Assembly (NCBI GenBank): GCA_029880855.1 | Contig: JAOUNS010000005.1 | Coordinates: forward strand, 81,130 to 145,129 | Length of the DNA stretch: 64,000 nt | DNA from: Gammaproteobacteria bacterium | GTDB taxonomy: Bacteria; Pseudomonadota; Gammaproteobacteria; UBA6429; Thiohalophilaceae | Direction: 5' to 3' | In this document: piece after piece, positions 26,225 to 35,295 of the stretch | Layout: every line of letters begins with the position of its first letter | Numbering within the stretch: position 1 is the first letter of the stretch | Position numbers and translations under genes: made by a program | The notes under the pieces: model-generated | What the model was told of the DNA's origin: nothing | What the model saw: only the letters and a program-made list of their open reading frames with translations | Databases searched by the model: none

Positions 26225-26770
26225 ATGAATATTTTCAGTTTTAATGCAGGGAAATCCCGTCAACTAGGAGAATTTGAATCCTTGATTGGTCCCCATTTAT
26301 TGCATCTTTATCAACTGGCCTATCGCCTGACCGGCAGACAGACTGATGCCGAGGATCTGGTGCAGGACGTGGTTGTAAAATTATTACCTCGCGTAAAGGA
26401 AATGGTTGCGATTGAGCAACTGCGCCCCTGGCTGGCCAAAATTCTCTATCGGAAATTTGTCGACCATTATCGGCGCAATGAACGCTCACCGGTAACGCTT
26501 GTGCCGGAAATGGAAGAATTGCTGGAAAATCATATCGACGAAACGCAGTTCACTCCCGAAGCAGATACCGAGAACAGCCTGACCCAACAACATCTCAAAC
26601 AGGCGCTGGAGACACTGAACCAGGACCAGCGCACAGTCGTTATGCTGCATGACGTGGAAGGCTACACCCTGGTGGAACTGGAGGTGATTTTGGATACCCC
26701 CATCGGGACCCTGAAATCCCGCCTGAACCGCGCCCGGGGCCAATTGCGGGAATATCTGGAAAAAAAATAG
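26225..26770 (+). CDS. ECF-type RNA polymerase sigma factor
   Basis: A 181-residue sigma-70 family protein with sigma-2 (LYQLAYRLTGRQTDAEDLVQDVVVKLLPRV) in part and sigma-4 regions (LNQDQRTVVMLHDVEGYTLVELEVIL, GTLKSRLNRARGQLREYL) in part, and a short linker. It has no sigma-3 domain. It directs transcription of a small regulon, usually including itself. The anti-sigma gene follows after 65 bases. Neighbouring envelope genes on both sides are likely targets. Confidence 0.93.
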   Translation: MNIFSFNAGKSRQLGEFESLIGPHLLHLYQLAYRLTGRQTDAEDLVQDVVVKLLPRVKEMVAIEQLRPWLAKILYRKFVDHYRRNERSPVTLVPEMEELLENHIDETQFTPEADTENSLTQQHLKQALETLNQDQRTVVMLHDVEGYTLVELEVILDTPIGTLKSRLNRARGQLREYLEKK

Positions 26771-26835
26771 GCTGCCGAAGGAACCTTTCCGGTACCCAGG
26801 CCGTGTTGACATGTAAGCCAAGAGGTGAAAGATAG

Positions 26836-27495
26836 ATGGACTGCAAACAGATACAGCTATGCACAGACGATTTCCTGGACGGCACCCTGCCGGTCGGCGA
26901 GCAACAATTGGTCAGAGAACATCTGGCAAATTGCGCGGCATGCCGCACCGAACTGGGCCGACTTCAGGAGCTAAGGCACGCGCTGCGCGCCTTGCCGGTC
27001 CCGCCTCCTTCGGCTGACTTTACCAGCAGGGTATTTGCCGATGTCCGCCGTCACCGCCAACTGCGTCAACGCACGATTGGCGGCCTCGGTGCCGCATTGG
27101 CCGCCTCGCTGGTTTTATGGTTCGGCGCCGCCCTTTTTCAACCCAATATGCCGTCATCCGGTCTTGACACTATCGTCATGGGAGTCAGTGATGTCCGTGA
27201 GGTCAAACTGGTTTTCACCGCACCGGAAAACTTTCAGGACGTCACACTCCAACTGGAGTTTTCCGGCAACATCGAGTTAACCGGCTACCGTGGTCGCCAG
27301 TCACTGGAGTGGCAAACCCGGCTGAAGAAGGGCAGTAACACATTGGTATTGCCTATCACAGCAACCGGACACGGGCAGGCGGAAGTGGTCGCCAAAATCA
27401 AGCACGCGGGCAAAATCCGCACCTTCCGGGTACCCGTCCAGGTACAGAACGCCGGAGGCCGGGCCAACTTTTCGACAATACCCATGTCGGTGTAG
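26836..27495 (+). CDS. Transmembrane anti-sigma factor with zinc-finger domain
   Basis: The 219-residue protein has an N-terminal anti-sigma zinc-binding domain (CTDDFLDGTL and HLANCAACRTEL, the H-x3-C-x2-C site), a membrane helix at about 80-100 (GGLGAALAASLVLWFGAALF) and a periplasmic beta-rich domain (VREVKLVFTAPENFQDVTL onward). The cytoplasmic part should hold the sigma factor, and the periplasmic domain could sense an envelope signal. It lies downstream of the sigma gene in the same unit. The signal and the proteolysis route are unknown. Confidence 0.87.
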   Translation: MDCKQIQLCTDDFLDGTLPVGEQQLVREHLANCAACRTELGRLQELRHALRALPVPPPSADFTSRVFADVRRHRQLRQRTIGGLGAALAASLVLWFGAALFQPNMPSSGLDTIVMGVSDVREVKLVFTAPENFQDVTLQLEFSGNIELTGYRGRQSLEWQTRLKKGSNTLVLPITATGHGQAEVVAKIKHAGKIRTFRVPVQVQNAGGRANFSTIPMSV

Positions 27496-27529
27496 ATATT
27501 ATTTAATTTTTTAGCAAGAGGACTATCTC

Positions 27530-27946
27530 ATGAATAACAAACTGAAAACCATAGCCATTGCGATTGCACTCGCCCTGCCATGCAGCGCCTTTGCCGCACC
27601 GGATATTGACGACGTCACCATGGAAGTCCGTGACGACAGCAACCATCGTTCGGATGACTCGCTGGATCGCATCGAATTACCACATCATGATGATGGCCCT
27701 GACCACGAAAAAAATGAGCACGGCCCGGATCATGACAAGGATGATGACAAAGGTGGTGACAAGGACGATGACAAGGACGATGACAAGAATGACGACAAGA
27801 GCGATGACAAGGATGATGATCGCAGCGACGACAAAGATGACAGCAAAGATGACAGCTCTGACGACAAAGACGACAACAGCGGCAGCGGTAACAGCGACGA
27901 CCGTACAGACGACAACAGCGGCAGTGGTTCCGGTGGTGGCGTATAA
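27530..27946 (+). CDS. Exported, extremely Asp-rich repeat protein
   Basis: The 138-residue protein has a signal peptide (MNNKLKTIAIAIALALP, cleavage near AFA-AP) and a mature chain made almost only of Asp, Lys, Ser, Gly and His. The core repeats DDKDDDK-like units, and the end is Gly/Ser-rich (DNSGSGSGGGV). There is no globular fold. The pI must be very low. Such chains can bind calcium or other divalent ions, or act as a buffer or matrix component. It has a CAAGAGGA ribosome site and follows the anti-sigma gene, so it is probably the effector of the sigma response. Confidence 0.75.
   Translation: MNNKLKTIAIAIALALPCSAFAAPDIDDVTMEVRDDSNHRSDDSLDRIELPHHDDGPDHEKNEHGPDHDKDDDKGGDKDDDKDDDKNDDKSDDKDDDRSDDKDDSKDDSSDDKDDNSGSGNSDDRTDDNSGSGSGGGV
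27728..27885 (+). repeat. Short codon-level repeats encoding Asp-rich units
   Basis: The 158 bases are built from 9-12 base units such as GATGACAAG and GACGACAAG, coding for DDK and DDDK. Replication slippage is expected, so unit number probably varies between strains. Confidence 0.75.
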
Positions 27947-28009
27947 ATCACCGGTCTATCCAGCCCAATGATCACTTGCCGTTTCCCTGAATCGGCAGGT
28001 ATTATCCAG

Positions 28010-28033
28010 ACTCCCCCTTTTGGGGGAGTTTTT
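28010..28033 (+). terminator. Rho-independent terminator ending the sigma/anti-sigma/acidic-protein unit
   Basis: ACTCCCCC and GGGGGAGT form an 8-bp stem with TTTT loop, followed by TTTT. It lies after the acidic protein gene and before the TPR/barrel gene, so the latter has its own promoter or receives read-through. Confidence 0.92.
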
Positions 28034-28073
28034 GGTTGAGCAAATCAATTTTCATTCTGATATGGAGCACCAT

Positions 28074-29342
28074 ATGCGGTTGACCGGCTATTTTCTTCTT
28101 GTACTGTCTCTCACATACCCTTTCAATACAGTATTTGCCTCCGCAGATGACGATTTCAAACAAGGTGTTGAGTACGTAAAAAAAGAACAGTATAAAAAAG
28201 CCATTCAGGCCTTTGGCAAAGCTCAACAGCAAGGCATGAAAACCGCCGCCCTGTACCACAATATGGGTGTCAGTTACTTTAAGTCCGGTGACTACACCAA
28301 TGCCTATAAAACATTCCAGCTCTTGGCGCGTTTCCCCGGTGAAAAAATGCTGGCCGAGTACAATATGGGACTCACCGCCAGGCAACAGGACAATACCGCC
28401 CTTGCCACACGCCATTTCCAGCTGGTGAAGAGCCAATCAAAAAACAAAAAACTGGTCACGCTGGCCCGCATTCAATTGGGTGAGGTAAAGCTGACAGATC
28501 CCGCACCGGTCAACAAAGGAACGGCCTACGCGGAATTCTCTTATGGTCATGACAACAATATTGCCGCCGATCCGGATACCGGCGCAGCAACCAAGCTCTC
28601 CAGCACTTATAAGGACATCTATGTTGATGGCCAATATATTGTATACGGCACGGAAAACAACGGCCTCAACGTCAATGCAGCATATTCCAGCTTTGATTAC
28701 TCTGATTACAATATTTATGATTTTGACAGTCTGGCCTTTGGCGTGACCGGCAACTTCGAGCTGGGCGGCTGGCAAAACGCCCTGAAAGTGAAATCTGAAA
28801 AAACCGGATTTGGACTTCTTGATTATCAGCGTGTCAACCAGTTTGAGCTTGACACAAAAAAACAGTTTGCCAATAACAGCCGCCTGCGTTTGCGTTTGCG
28901 GTTTTACGATATCACCGCACTGAATACGACATATTCTTACCTGGAAGGCAGCAAAACCCGCCTGCGTCTTGAATACAAACACCCGGCCGGCGGCGGTTAT
29001 CTGAAATACTATGTCGAACACGAGGCCAATGATCGTACCGACACACTGACTACCAGTTATTCACCCACACGTAACATGTTCAAGGTTTATTACAAACATG
29101 ACTTCAGCAAGCAACTGGATTTGCGGGTGGATGCATCGTACCGTGTCAGTGACTATCCCACCAAGGTGAATCCCGGCCGGGAAGACAAGCGTCAACGTTA
29201 CGGCTTGACGCTCTCATACAATTTGAATGACACCTGGAAGCTTCGCGGTCGTCTGGAGCATACCGACAATGCCTCGACCGATGCCGCCCTTTACTCCTAC
29301 CAGCGGGATCTGGTCGCTGTCTCGGTCAATGCCGGCTTTTAA
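28074..29342 (+). CDS. Outer-membrane protein with TPR N-terminus and beta-barrel C-terminus
   Basis: A protein of about 422 residues. A signal peptide (MRLTGYFLLVLSLTYPF to ASA) is followed by TPR-like helical repeats (about 25-130, with KEQYKKAIQAFGKAQQQG, MGVSYFKSGDYTNAYKTF) and a beta-barrel of about 260 residues ending in AVSVNAGF. This layout resembles the Slam (surface lipoprotein assembly modulator) group and other TPR-barrel proteins, but sequence similarity by eye is weak. The ATG at 28074 has a GGAG seven bases upstream. In-frame starts at 28020 and 28062 are rejected, because 28020 falls within the terminator. It may work with the acidic protein before it. Confidence 0.7.
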   Translation: MRLTGYFLLVLSLTYPFNTVFASADDDFKQGVEYVKKEQYKKAIQAFGKAQQQGMKTAALYHNMGVSYFKSGDYTNAYKTFQLLARFPGEKMLAEYNMGLTARQQDNTALATRHFQLVKSQSKNKKLVTLARIQLGEVKLTDPAPVNKGTAYAEFSYGHDNNIAADPDTGAATKLSSTYKDIYVDGQYIVYGTENNGLNVNAAYSSFDYSDYNIYDFDSLAFGVTGNFELGGWQNALKVKSEKTGFGLLDYQRVNQFELDTKKQFANNSRLRLRLRFYDITALNTTYSYLEGSKTRLRLEYKHPAGGGYLKYYVEHEANDRTDTLTTSYSPTRNMFKVYYKHDFSKQLDLRVDASYRVSDYPTKVNPGREDKRQRYGLTLSYNLNDTWKLRGRLEHTDNASTDAALYSYQRDLVAVSVNAGF

Positions 29343-29438
29343 TTCCTGCCGAGCCTGACCGGCAGCGAGTCAATCCGGACTCGCTTCAGCGGCTCTCTCT
29401 CGTCTACAATAGAGCCTGTTTTGTCTTGAGGGTGTCAC

Positions 29439-30284
29439 GTGAAACTGTCGGTGGAAGAATTCAGGAATTGGGAACACAAGTCGATTACCCTGCTCGGCAT
29501 GTCCGGTGTAGGCAAGACCAGACTGGCCAACTTGCTGCGCAAGCGCAACTGGTTTCACTATTCCGGCGATTACCGCATAGGCACCCGGTATCTGGATGAG
29601 CCAATCCTGGACAATATCAAACAGCAGGCCATGCAGGTTCCCTTCCTGCGCGAGCTGTTACGCTCTGACTCTATCTACATCCACAACAATATCACTGTCG
29701 ATAATCTGAAGCCGGTGGCCAGTTTTCTCGGTATGCTGGGGAATCCGGAACAGGGCGGACTGGAACTGGAAGAGTTTAAACGCCGTCAGGCCCTGCACCA
29801 TCTGGCCGAGGTGGCAACCATGCGCGATGTGCCCGAGTTCATCAACAAGGCGCACCTGATCTACGGCTATAAACATTTCATCAATGATGCCGGCGGCAGT
29901 GTCTGTGAACTGGATGACCCGGACGTCATGAAGCTGCTCTTTCAGCATACCCTGATCCTTTATATCAAGGCTTCGGACAGTGATGAGCAGGCACTGATTC
30001 AGCGTGCCGAGCATGATCCCAAACCCCTTTATTATCGGGAAGAGTTCCTTACCGTGGAATTGGGTAATTATATGCAGGAGTTCAACCTGCCCTATGTGGC
30101 CATGATTGAACCCAGGGATTTTGTACGCTGGATTTTCCCGCGCTTGTTCCGGGCACGTATCCCGCGTTACGAAGCAATCGCGGAAAAATATGGCTACACT
30201 ATCACCACTGCTGAATTGGCGGCGGTCAATTCCGAGCAGGACTTTGTCCGCTTGCTGGAAACCGCGATTCAGCGTCAAGCCTAA
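29439..30284 (+). CDS. P-loop ATPase/kinase-like protein paired with metA
   Basis: A 281-residue cytoplasmic protein with a Walker A loop GMSGVGKTRLA at residues 20-30. The rest has no second motif that I can name, although the layout (short P-loop start, then helical body with conserved His/Asp) is like small nucleoside-kinase or ATPase proteins. It ends 23 bases before the metA start, and the same pairing is known to me as a recurrent but uncharacterised arrangement. The start is a GTG at 29439 with an AGG ribosome site; it is labelled ATPase in many genomes without proof of activity. Confidence 0.7.
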   Translation: MKLSVEEFRNWEHKSITLLGMSGVGKTRLANLLRKRNWFHYSGDYRIGTRYLDEPILDNIKQQAMQVPFLRELLRSDSIYIHNNITVDNLKPVASFLGMLGNPEQGGLELEEFKRRQALHHLAEVATMRDVPEFINKAHLIYGYKHFINDAGGSVCELDDPDVMKLLFQHTLILYIKASDSDEQALIQRAEHDPKPLYYREEFLTVELGNYMQEFNLPYVAMIEPRDFVRWIFPRLFRARIPRYEAIAEKYGYTITTAELAAVNSEQDFVRLLETAIQRQA

Positions 30285-30307
30285 TACCGGGAGAGTCTTG
30301 CAGAATT

Positions 30308-31372
30308 ATGCCGCTGGTCGCCAATACACCCTTGCCTGCCTTTGCCCGCCTTCGTCAGGAAGGCGGTACGGTCATCTCATCGGATGTCGCCATCCATCAG
30401 GATATCCGTGAGCTGCATATCGGCCTGTTGAACATGATGCCGGATGCGGCCCTCTCGGCGACAGAACGGCAGTTTTTCCGCCTCATCGGTGAAAGCAATC
30501 AGATCGCCCAGTTTTATGTTCATCCCTTTACCATCCGGGAACTGGAGCGCGGCCCCCAGGGCATGGCGCATGTGGAGCAGTTCTACGAGAGCTTTGACGA
30601 AATCAAAAAGGCCGGCCTGGATGCCCTGATAATCACCGGCGCCAATGTCACCCAGCCGGACCTCGCGCTGGAGCCGTTTTGGCAACCGCTGAATGAGGTA
30701 ATCGACTGGGCCTACGACAACGTCACTTCCACACTCTGCTCCTGTCTGGCCACTCACGCGGTCATGCAATTTCGGTATGGCCAAAAGCGGGCACGACTGC
30801 CGGGTAAACGCTGGGGGGTCTATTCTCACCGGGTGGTGGATCGCAAGCACCCCTTGATCAACGGTGTTAATACCCGTTTTGATGTACCCCATTCCCGGTT
30901 TAACGAAATCAGTCGTGAACAATTTGAGGCGGCAGGTTTGAAGGTGCTGGTGGAAAGCGAAGAGGCCAACGTCCATCTGGCGGTCAGTGAAGACGGCTTT
31001 CGGCTGGTCTTTTTTCAGGGCCACCCCGAATACGACACCATCAGTTTGCTGAAAGAGTACAAACGGGAAGTCATGCTGTTTGCCGGCGGTGCGCGGGATG
31101 ATTATCCCCCGTTCCCGGAAAATTACTTCAGCCTGCTGACCAGGGCCGTTCTTGACGAACACAAGCTCAGGGTGATCGCGGCACGAGATGCCGGACAACC
31201 GGTGCCGGAGCTGCCGGAAGACTTGATCATTCCCCGTCTGGATAACACCTGGCACGATACCGCCGAGGCCGTGATCAATCACTGGGTGGGGCACGTCTAC
31301 CAGATCACCGACATTGATCGAAAACGGCCGTTTAAACCGGAGATCGACCCGTCAAACCCGCTGGGTTTATAA
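30308..31372 (+). CDS. metA: Homoserine O-acyltransferase, MetA family
   Basis: The 354-residue protein has the MetA fold: LHIGLLNMMPDAALSATERQF near the N-terminus, the nucleophile region CSCLATHAVMQFRYG with probable catalytic Cys146, and FFQGHPEYDTISLLKEY with His239 and Glu241. It transfers an acyl group from a CoA ester to homoserine in methionine synthesis. MetA members may use succinyl- or acetyl-CoA, and I cannot tell from sequence alone. The length exceeds E. coli MetA (309) because of a longer C-terminal tail. It follows the ATPase gene and is probably co-transcribed. Confidence 0.9.
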   Translation: MPLVANTPLPAFARLRQEGGTVISSDVAIHQDIRELHIGLLNMMPDAALSATERQFFRLIGESNQIAQFYVHPFTIRELERGPQGMAHVEQFYESFDEIKKAGLDALIITGANVTQPDLALEPFWQPLNEVIDWAYDNVTSTLCSCLATHAVMQFRYGQKRARLPGKRWGVYSHRVVDRKHPLINGVNTRFDVPHSRFNEISREQFEAAGLKVLVESEEANVHLAVSEDGFRLVFFQGHPEYDTISLLKEYKREVMLFAGGARDDYPPFPENYFSLLTRAVLDEHKLRVIAARDAGQPVPELPEDLIIPRLDNTWHDTAEAVINHWVGHVYQITDIDRKRPFKPEIDPSNPLGL

Positions 31373-31379
31373 CGAGTAC

Positions 31380-32057
31380 TCAGTTGAGCTGGGCCAGGTA
31401 GGCCGCCAGACGCTCGATATCCTGATCACTCAGGCCTTTTGCCACCGACTCCATCTCCGGGCTGTGCCGTTTTGCGGCATTGATCTTGCCACGCATTGCG
31501 TTTCCATCACGAAAACGCCTCAACGTCATAGAGAGGTAACCCTCCTTTTGCCCGGCCAGACGGGCGAAACCGGCCATCCCATGGGCATTTTCACCATGGC
31601 AGGTCTGGCAACGTTCCATATAGAGTGCTTGCCCCTTGCCGGCCAGACGCTGATCCACTTTGACCGGTTTGATTTGCTGAGTTGAATAAAAGATGGCCAG
31701 ATTGATTTGTTCTTCCGCACTGAATTTGCCTGCCAAAGAGTTCATCACAAAGTCCTTGCGTTCACCGACAGCGAATTTATTGATCTGCTGTAACAGGTAA
31801 ACAGGATTCTGGCCGGCCAGGTTAGGCACATCTGCCTTGACGCTGTTACCGTCTTCACCGTGGCAGTAGCCGCACAGCAAGGCCCGTTCCCGCCCGGCCT
31901 TGAGTGAGGCTTGCCGCTTTTCATCATCGGCAAGCCGCCCCTGCAAGTCACTCATCAATTGTGGCGAAAGCGCTTCCGCCCACACCGCTCCGGCCATCAG
32001 CAACCACAGCCCGGGCAAGCAGTAAACCAACAGATATTTGGGGATTGATCGGAACAT
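31380..32057 (-). CDS. Diheme cytochrome c4-like protein
   Basis: A 225-residue exported protein with a signal peptide (cleavage near VWA-EA) and two class I cytochrome c domains. The heme sites are CGYCH (residues 62-66) and CQTCH (150-154), with likely Met ligands in the loops near 105 and 180-200. The diheme layout fits cytochrome c4, a periplasmic or membrane-attached electron carrier to terminal oxidases, or in sulfur oxidisers a partner of sulfur enzymes. It is convergent with metA, eight bases away. Confidence 0.9.
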   Translation of the reverse strand: MFRSIPKYLLVYCLPGLWLLMAGAVWAEALSPQLMSDLQGRLADDEKRQASLKAGRERALLCGYCHGEDGNSVKADVPNLAGQNPVYLLQQINKFAVGERKDFVMNSLAGKFSAEEQINLAIFYSTQQIKPVKVDQRLAGKGQALYMERCQTCHGENAHGMAGFARLAGQKEGYLSMTLRRFRDGNAMRGKINAAKRHSPEMESVAKGLSDQDIERLAAYLAQLN

Positions 32058-32104
32058 GCCGCCATCATACCAAAGCGGGCCGGGTAAAACATGAGGAGGA
32101 TCAG

Positions 32105-32743
32105 TTAATTGAGGCCGGCCGTCTGGCTGGTGCGGTAGGCCGGGTCATTCAATCTGAGCAAGTGTTCTTTGGCAGCGGGGTAATAACAGGCGTCCAGCAC
32201 CCCTTCTTCGGTAAGGCGGCGAATCGTCCGCAACTCCCCGGCCAGCTGCTTTTCCAGCGACAGGGCGGCTTCCGCCTGTACGGCGCCTATCCGGGCCTCC
32301 AGCTCTCTGACAAATCGGCGACTTGTCGCCAGAGAGGGCCTGGTCACCATTAATGACACCAGGGGGACATCTGCATGCATGGAATAAAAGACATAATCGT
32401 AGGAAAACGACCGGACACACAACAACAGACAGACCAGCGCCAGCAGGCTGAACACCAAAACAACCGGCAGGGCATAATTCGCCAATCCGAGCAGCGGCAA
32501 GACCTGCTCGCGGGTCAACACCAGCATGGTCAACATGGCCGTCACGGCGATCAGTAACAATCGCCGGCTGAAGTTCAGTCTGCGCCGGGCGGAATCCGCC
32601 AGGGCCAACAGACTGATGCAGTACTCCTTTTCCTGGTGCGCGTCTTTGCAGGCCACCCGCAATTCACCATTTGGCTTGAGCAGGAAGTGGCGCTCCTCAT
32701 GCAGGAGTCCATGCTGGGTCAGGCTTGTCAGTGCCTCACCCAT
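32105..32743 (-). CDS. Membrane protein of unknown function
   Basis: The 212-residue protein has a polar N-terminal third, two adjacent membrane helices (about residues 65-85 and 90-110, LLLIAVTAMLTMLVL and LPVVLVFSLLALVCLLL) and a soluble C-terminal half with helical charged stretches. No catalytic motif is evident and I recognise no family. It lies 47 bases upstream of the cytochrome c4 gene on the same strand. The ATG at 32743 is the likely start. Confidence 0.65.
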   Translation of the reverse strand: MGEALTSLTQHGLLHEERHFLLKPNGELRVACKDAHQEKEYCISLLALADSARRRLNFSRRLLLIAVTAMLTMLVLTREQVLPLLGLANYALPVVLVFSLLALVCLLLCVRSFSYDYVFYSMHADVPLVSLMVTRPSLATSRRFVRELEARIGAVQAEAALSLEKQLAGELRTIRRLTEEGVLDACYYPAAKEHLLRLNDPAYRTSQTAGLN

Positions 32744-32846
32744 GGTTACGGGTATTGAGTGCCGTTTATCATCCTGTCAGTATAAAAATTTTTCAGGGGC
32801 GTAACGGCGCGGGTTCTGTGATCCCAAGCACAGTTCAGGCTGAATA

Positions 32847-33269
32847 TCACCCTGCCAGACGGGTTTCCAATTGCCGGACAAACGTTTCGATCTCATCACG
32901 CACCCGGCGATAGTGCGCCAATTTCCCTTCCTCCGTGGTCTCCTGTTGCGCCAGCTTCGGTGGATCATCAAAGCCGACATGCACCACCCGCGTCTTGCCG
33001 GGAAAAACCGGGCACGTCTCATTGGCATGACCGCACACGGTCACCACCACATCAAAGGTCTGATCCGCCAGCTCATCCAGCGTTTTGGAGTAGTGCCCGC
33101 TGATATCCACGCCGGCCTCCCGCATCACCCGGATGGCGTTTTCATTCATGCCATGCTTTTCAATCCCGGCGGAGTAATAGTCATGCTCCTTCGGCCCGAC
33201 GGCCCTGGCCCAGCCCTCTGCCATCTGGCTGCGACATGAATTCCCTGTACACAGAAACAACACCTTCAT
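32847..33269 (-). CDS. arsC: Arsenate reductase, thioredoxin-coupled ArsC type
   Basis: A 140-residue protein with the low-molecular-weight phosphatase loop CTGNSCRS (nucleophilic Cys7) and the redox Cys pair region TVCGHANETCPVFPG (about residues 80-90), the pattern of thioredoxin-dependent ArsC. It reduces arsenate to arsenite. No ars regulator or efflux pump is adjacent, so it may be a stand-alone copy. It is on the same strand as the unknown membrane protein gene, 104 bases away. The length fits the family (about 130-140). Confidence 0.92.
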   Translation of the reverse strand: MKVLFLCTGNSCRSQMAEGWARAVGPKEHDYYSAGIEKHGMNENAIRVMREAGVDISGHYSKTLDELADQTFDVVVTVCGHANETCPVFPGKTRVVHVGFDDPPKLAQQETTEEGKLAHYRRVRDEIETFVRQLETRLAG

Positions 33270-33496
33270 TCTTTCTCTCCACGAGCAGTTGTACCGGGGC
33301 GGAACTATACCGTGAACAGCGGTCAGCTGTCAGTCAACGCCCGGTGCGGCTGATAACAATAATATAATTACGCGTTTCACTACCTGTTTCTCACAGGTTT
33401 CAAAGCGAGGAATTGCCACTAAACTGAAACTTTCGGCAAGGAGCGCAATGGTGGATTGCAAAATCTGCCGGTGGATTGAGCGCCATGGAGGGCTTT

Positions 33497-35284
33497 TTAC
33501 CCCTTCATCACACCCTGAATGATGTCCCGACTTTTCGCTGTTTCCAGCAGTCTTACCAGAACTGAATAGAGAATACGTCGCCGGATTGGCTTGCCAACAA
33601 AATCATCAAAGCCCGCCTCTGCGTATAAGGCCCGGTCCTCCGGTTGTGTATTGGCAGTGAGGGCAATCACCGGTGTTCGAATCCCCTGCTTGCGTAATTG
33701 CTGCAAGGCGGTAATCCCGTCCATCACCGGCATTTGCATATCCATCAGGATCAGATCCCAGTGTTCTTCCCGGGCCGCTTCGACTGCCTGTCTGCCATCA
33801 CCCACCACTCGCACCGACAAACCGGCCTTTTCCAATATGGCCTTGATCAGGATCTGATTGTCAGGGGCATCTTCAGCGACCAGTACCCGCCCCTGCAACA
33901 TCACGACAGCATCCAGACTAAAGGGATCGGCGGCGATCTGTTCGGCATCAACAGCGGTCAGCATGCGCGCCGCCTTGATGCTGCCGGTCGGCAACTCAAT
34001 CAAAAACCGGCTGCCTTGCCCCGGTTCACTGGTCAACGAGACACGGCCGCCCATCAATTCAACCAGACGTTTGCTCAATGACAGTCCCAGACCGGTCCCG
34101 CCATATTTGCGCGTAATGGAGATATCCGCCTGGATGAAGGGTGCAAAAATGGCCTCCTGTTGGCCGGCTGAGATACCGATACCGGTATCGTCCACCACGA
34201 TACACCACTGTTCGGTTTCCGGTGTACAACTGACAGTGAGATGAATTTTACCGTGCTCGGTAAACTTGATGGCATTGGCCACCAGATTCAGGATCACCTG
34301 CTTGACCCGTAAAGGGTCGCCCCACAGCTTTTCCGGCAAGGGCCACAGCAGATCCATTCTAAACTCCAGCCCTTTGCTTTCAATCTGTTGGCGCACCAGG
34401 CTTTCAATATCTTTTAACAGCAACACCGGTGAGAACCGGATACTTTCGACCTGCAATTTGTCTTCATCAATCTTGGACTGATCCAGCAATTCATTAATGA
34501 TGTGCAACAGATAATTACTGTTGCGAATAATGGTTTCCAGATGTACCCGGCGCTGGGCCTCACCAATCCCGTCTTCATACATGGTTTCACTGAAGCCGAT
34601 GATGGCAGTCAGCGGCGTGCGGAGTTCGTGACTGATGTTGGCCAAAAAACGACTCTTGGCCCGATCAGCGGCAAAGGCGGCATCTCGCGCCTTGATGATC
34701 TCGCGGGTCTGTTCCTGTAACAGATTGGTCTTGTCATTCAGTTTGCCGAACAGATTACCCAGGATCAATGAGCCCCATACAGCAGACCAGATCAGAAACA
34801 GGCTGAAAACAAACAGTGAGGGACCAAATGATTTGATAAACAACAGTAACAGGTTTTCGCTTTCATGAATCAAAAACAACTGCTGACCGTTATTGCCAAC
34901 CGGCAACTTAATCCAGTAATACAGACCGCCATTCAGTTTCTCACTGCCAAACTCCTCTGGTCGACCGGACAGCGGTTCAAAGGGAAACAGCTGTTCCAGC
35001 AGATTTCTGCGCTCGGATATACGGGAATAACTCAGCGGTCCGGCTTTTTTGCTGTAGAGAAATATCACGTATTCAACATGATGAATTTCCATCGCATCAT
35101 GCTGTGATGAGTGGTTGCGCTCAGCCGTGATCATATCCTTGATATGATCAGCAAACTGTCGCAGATGGAAATAGTCCTGCTGTCGCGCCGACTCCACGTA
35201 GCTGTAATAACTGATGGAGGTAAACACCACCAGCGAGATCAGGACTGTCCCACCCAGGGCATAAAGTATGCGACCCCGATTCAT
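33497..35284 (-). CDS. Hybrid sensor histidine kinase with C-terminal receiver
   Basis: A 595-residue inner-membrane protein. Membrane helices at about 6-27 and 145-178 flank a periplasmic sensor of about 115 residues. HisKA is next, with His219 in SRFLANISHELRTPL, followed by a HATPase_c domain (NAIKFTEHG, DDTGIGIS, GGTGLGLSLSKRLVELMGG) and a receiver with phosphoacceptor Asp515 (DLILMDMQMPVMDG) and Lys in VGKPI. It is a hybrid kinase of the phosphorelay type. No HPt domain or partner regulator is adjacent. A DUF2892-like protein is encoded just upstream. Confidence 0.93.
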   Translation of the reverse strand: MNRGRILYALGGTVLISLVVFTSISYYSYVESARQQDYFHLRQFADHIKDMITAERNHSSQHDAMEIHHVEYVIFLYSKKAGPLSYSRISERRNLLEQLFPFEPLSGRPEEFGSEKLNGGLYYWIKLPVGNNGQQLFLIHESENLLLLFIKSFGPSLFVFSLFLIWSAVWGSLILGNLFGKLNDKTNLLQEQTREIIKARDAAFAADRAKSRFLANISHELRTPLTAIIGFSETMYEDGIGEAQRRVHLETIIRNSNYLLHIINELLDQSKIDEDKLQVESIRFSPVLLLKDIESLVRQQIESKGLEFRMDLLWPLPEKLWGDPLRVKQVILNLVANAIKFTEHGKIHLTVSCTPETEQWCIVVDDTGIGISAGQQEAIFAPFIQADISITRKYGGTGLGLSLSKRLVELMGGRVSLTSEPGQGSRFLIELPTGSIKAARMLTAVDAEQIAADPFSLDAVVMLQGRVLVAEDAPDNQILIKAILEKAGLSVRVVGDGRQAVEAAREEHWDLILMDMQMPVMDGITALQQLRKQGIRTPVIALTANTQPEDRALYAEAGFDDFVGKPIRRRILYSVLVRLLETAKSRDIIQGVMKG

Positions 35285-35295
35285 TTGTGCATGCT

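Noticed and set aside
27730..27975. 81-codon minus-strand frame rich in Ser and Leu
   Set aside because: It is the antisense of the Asp-rich repeats (GAC to GTC and similar), so its composition is an artefact.
33670..33690. tRNA-like TTCGAATCCC word
   Set aside because: It lies inside the hybrid kinase reading frame and has no cloverleaf around it.
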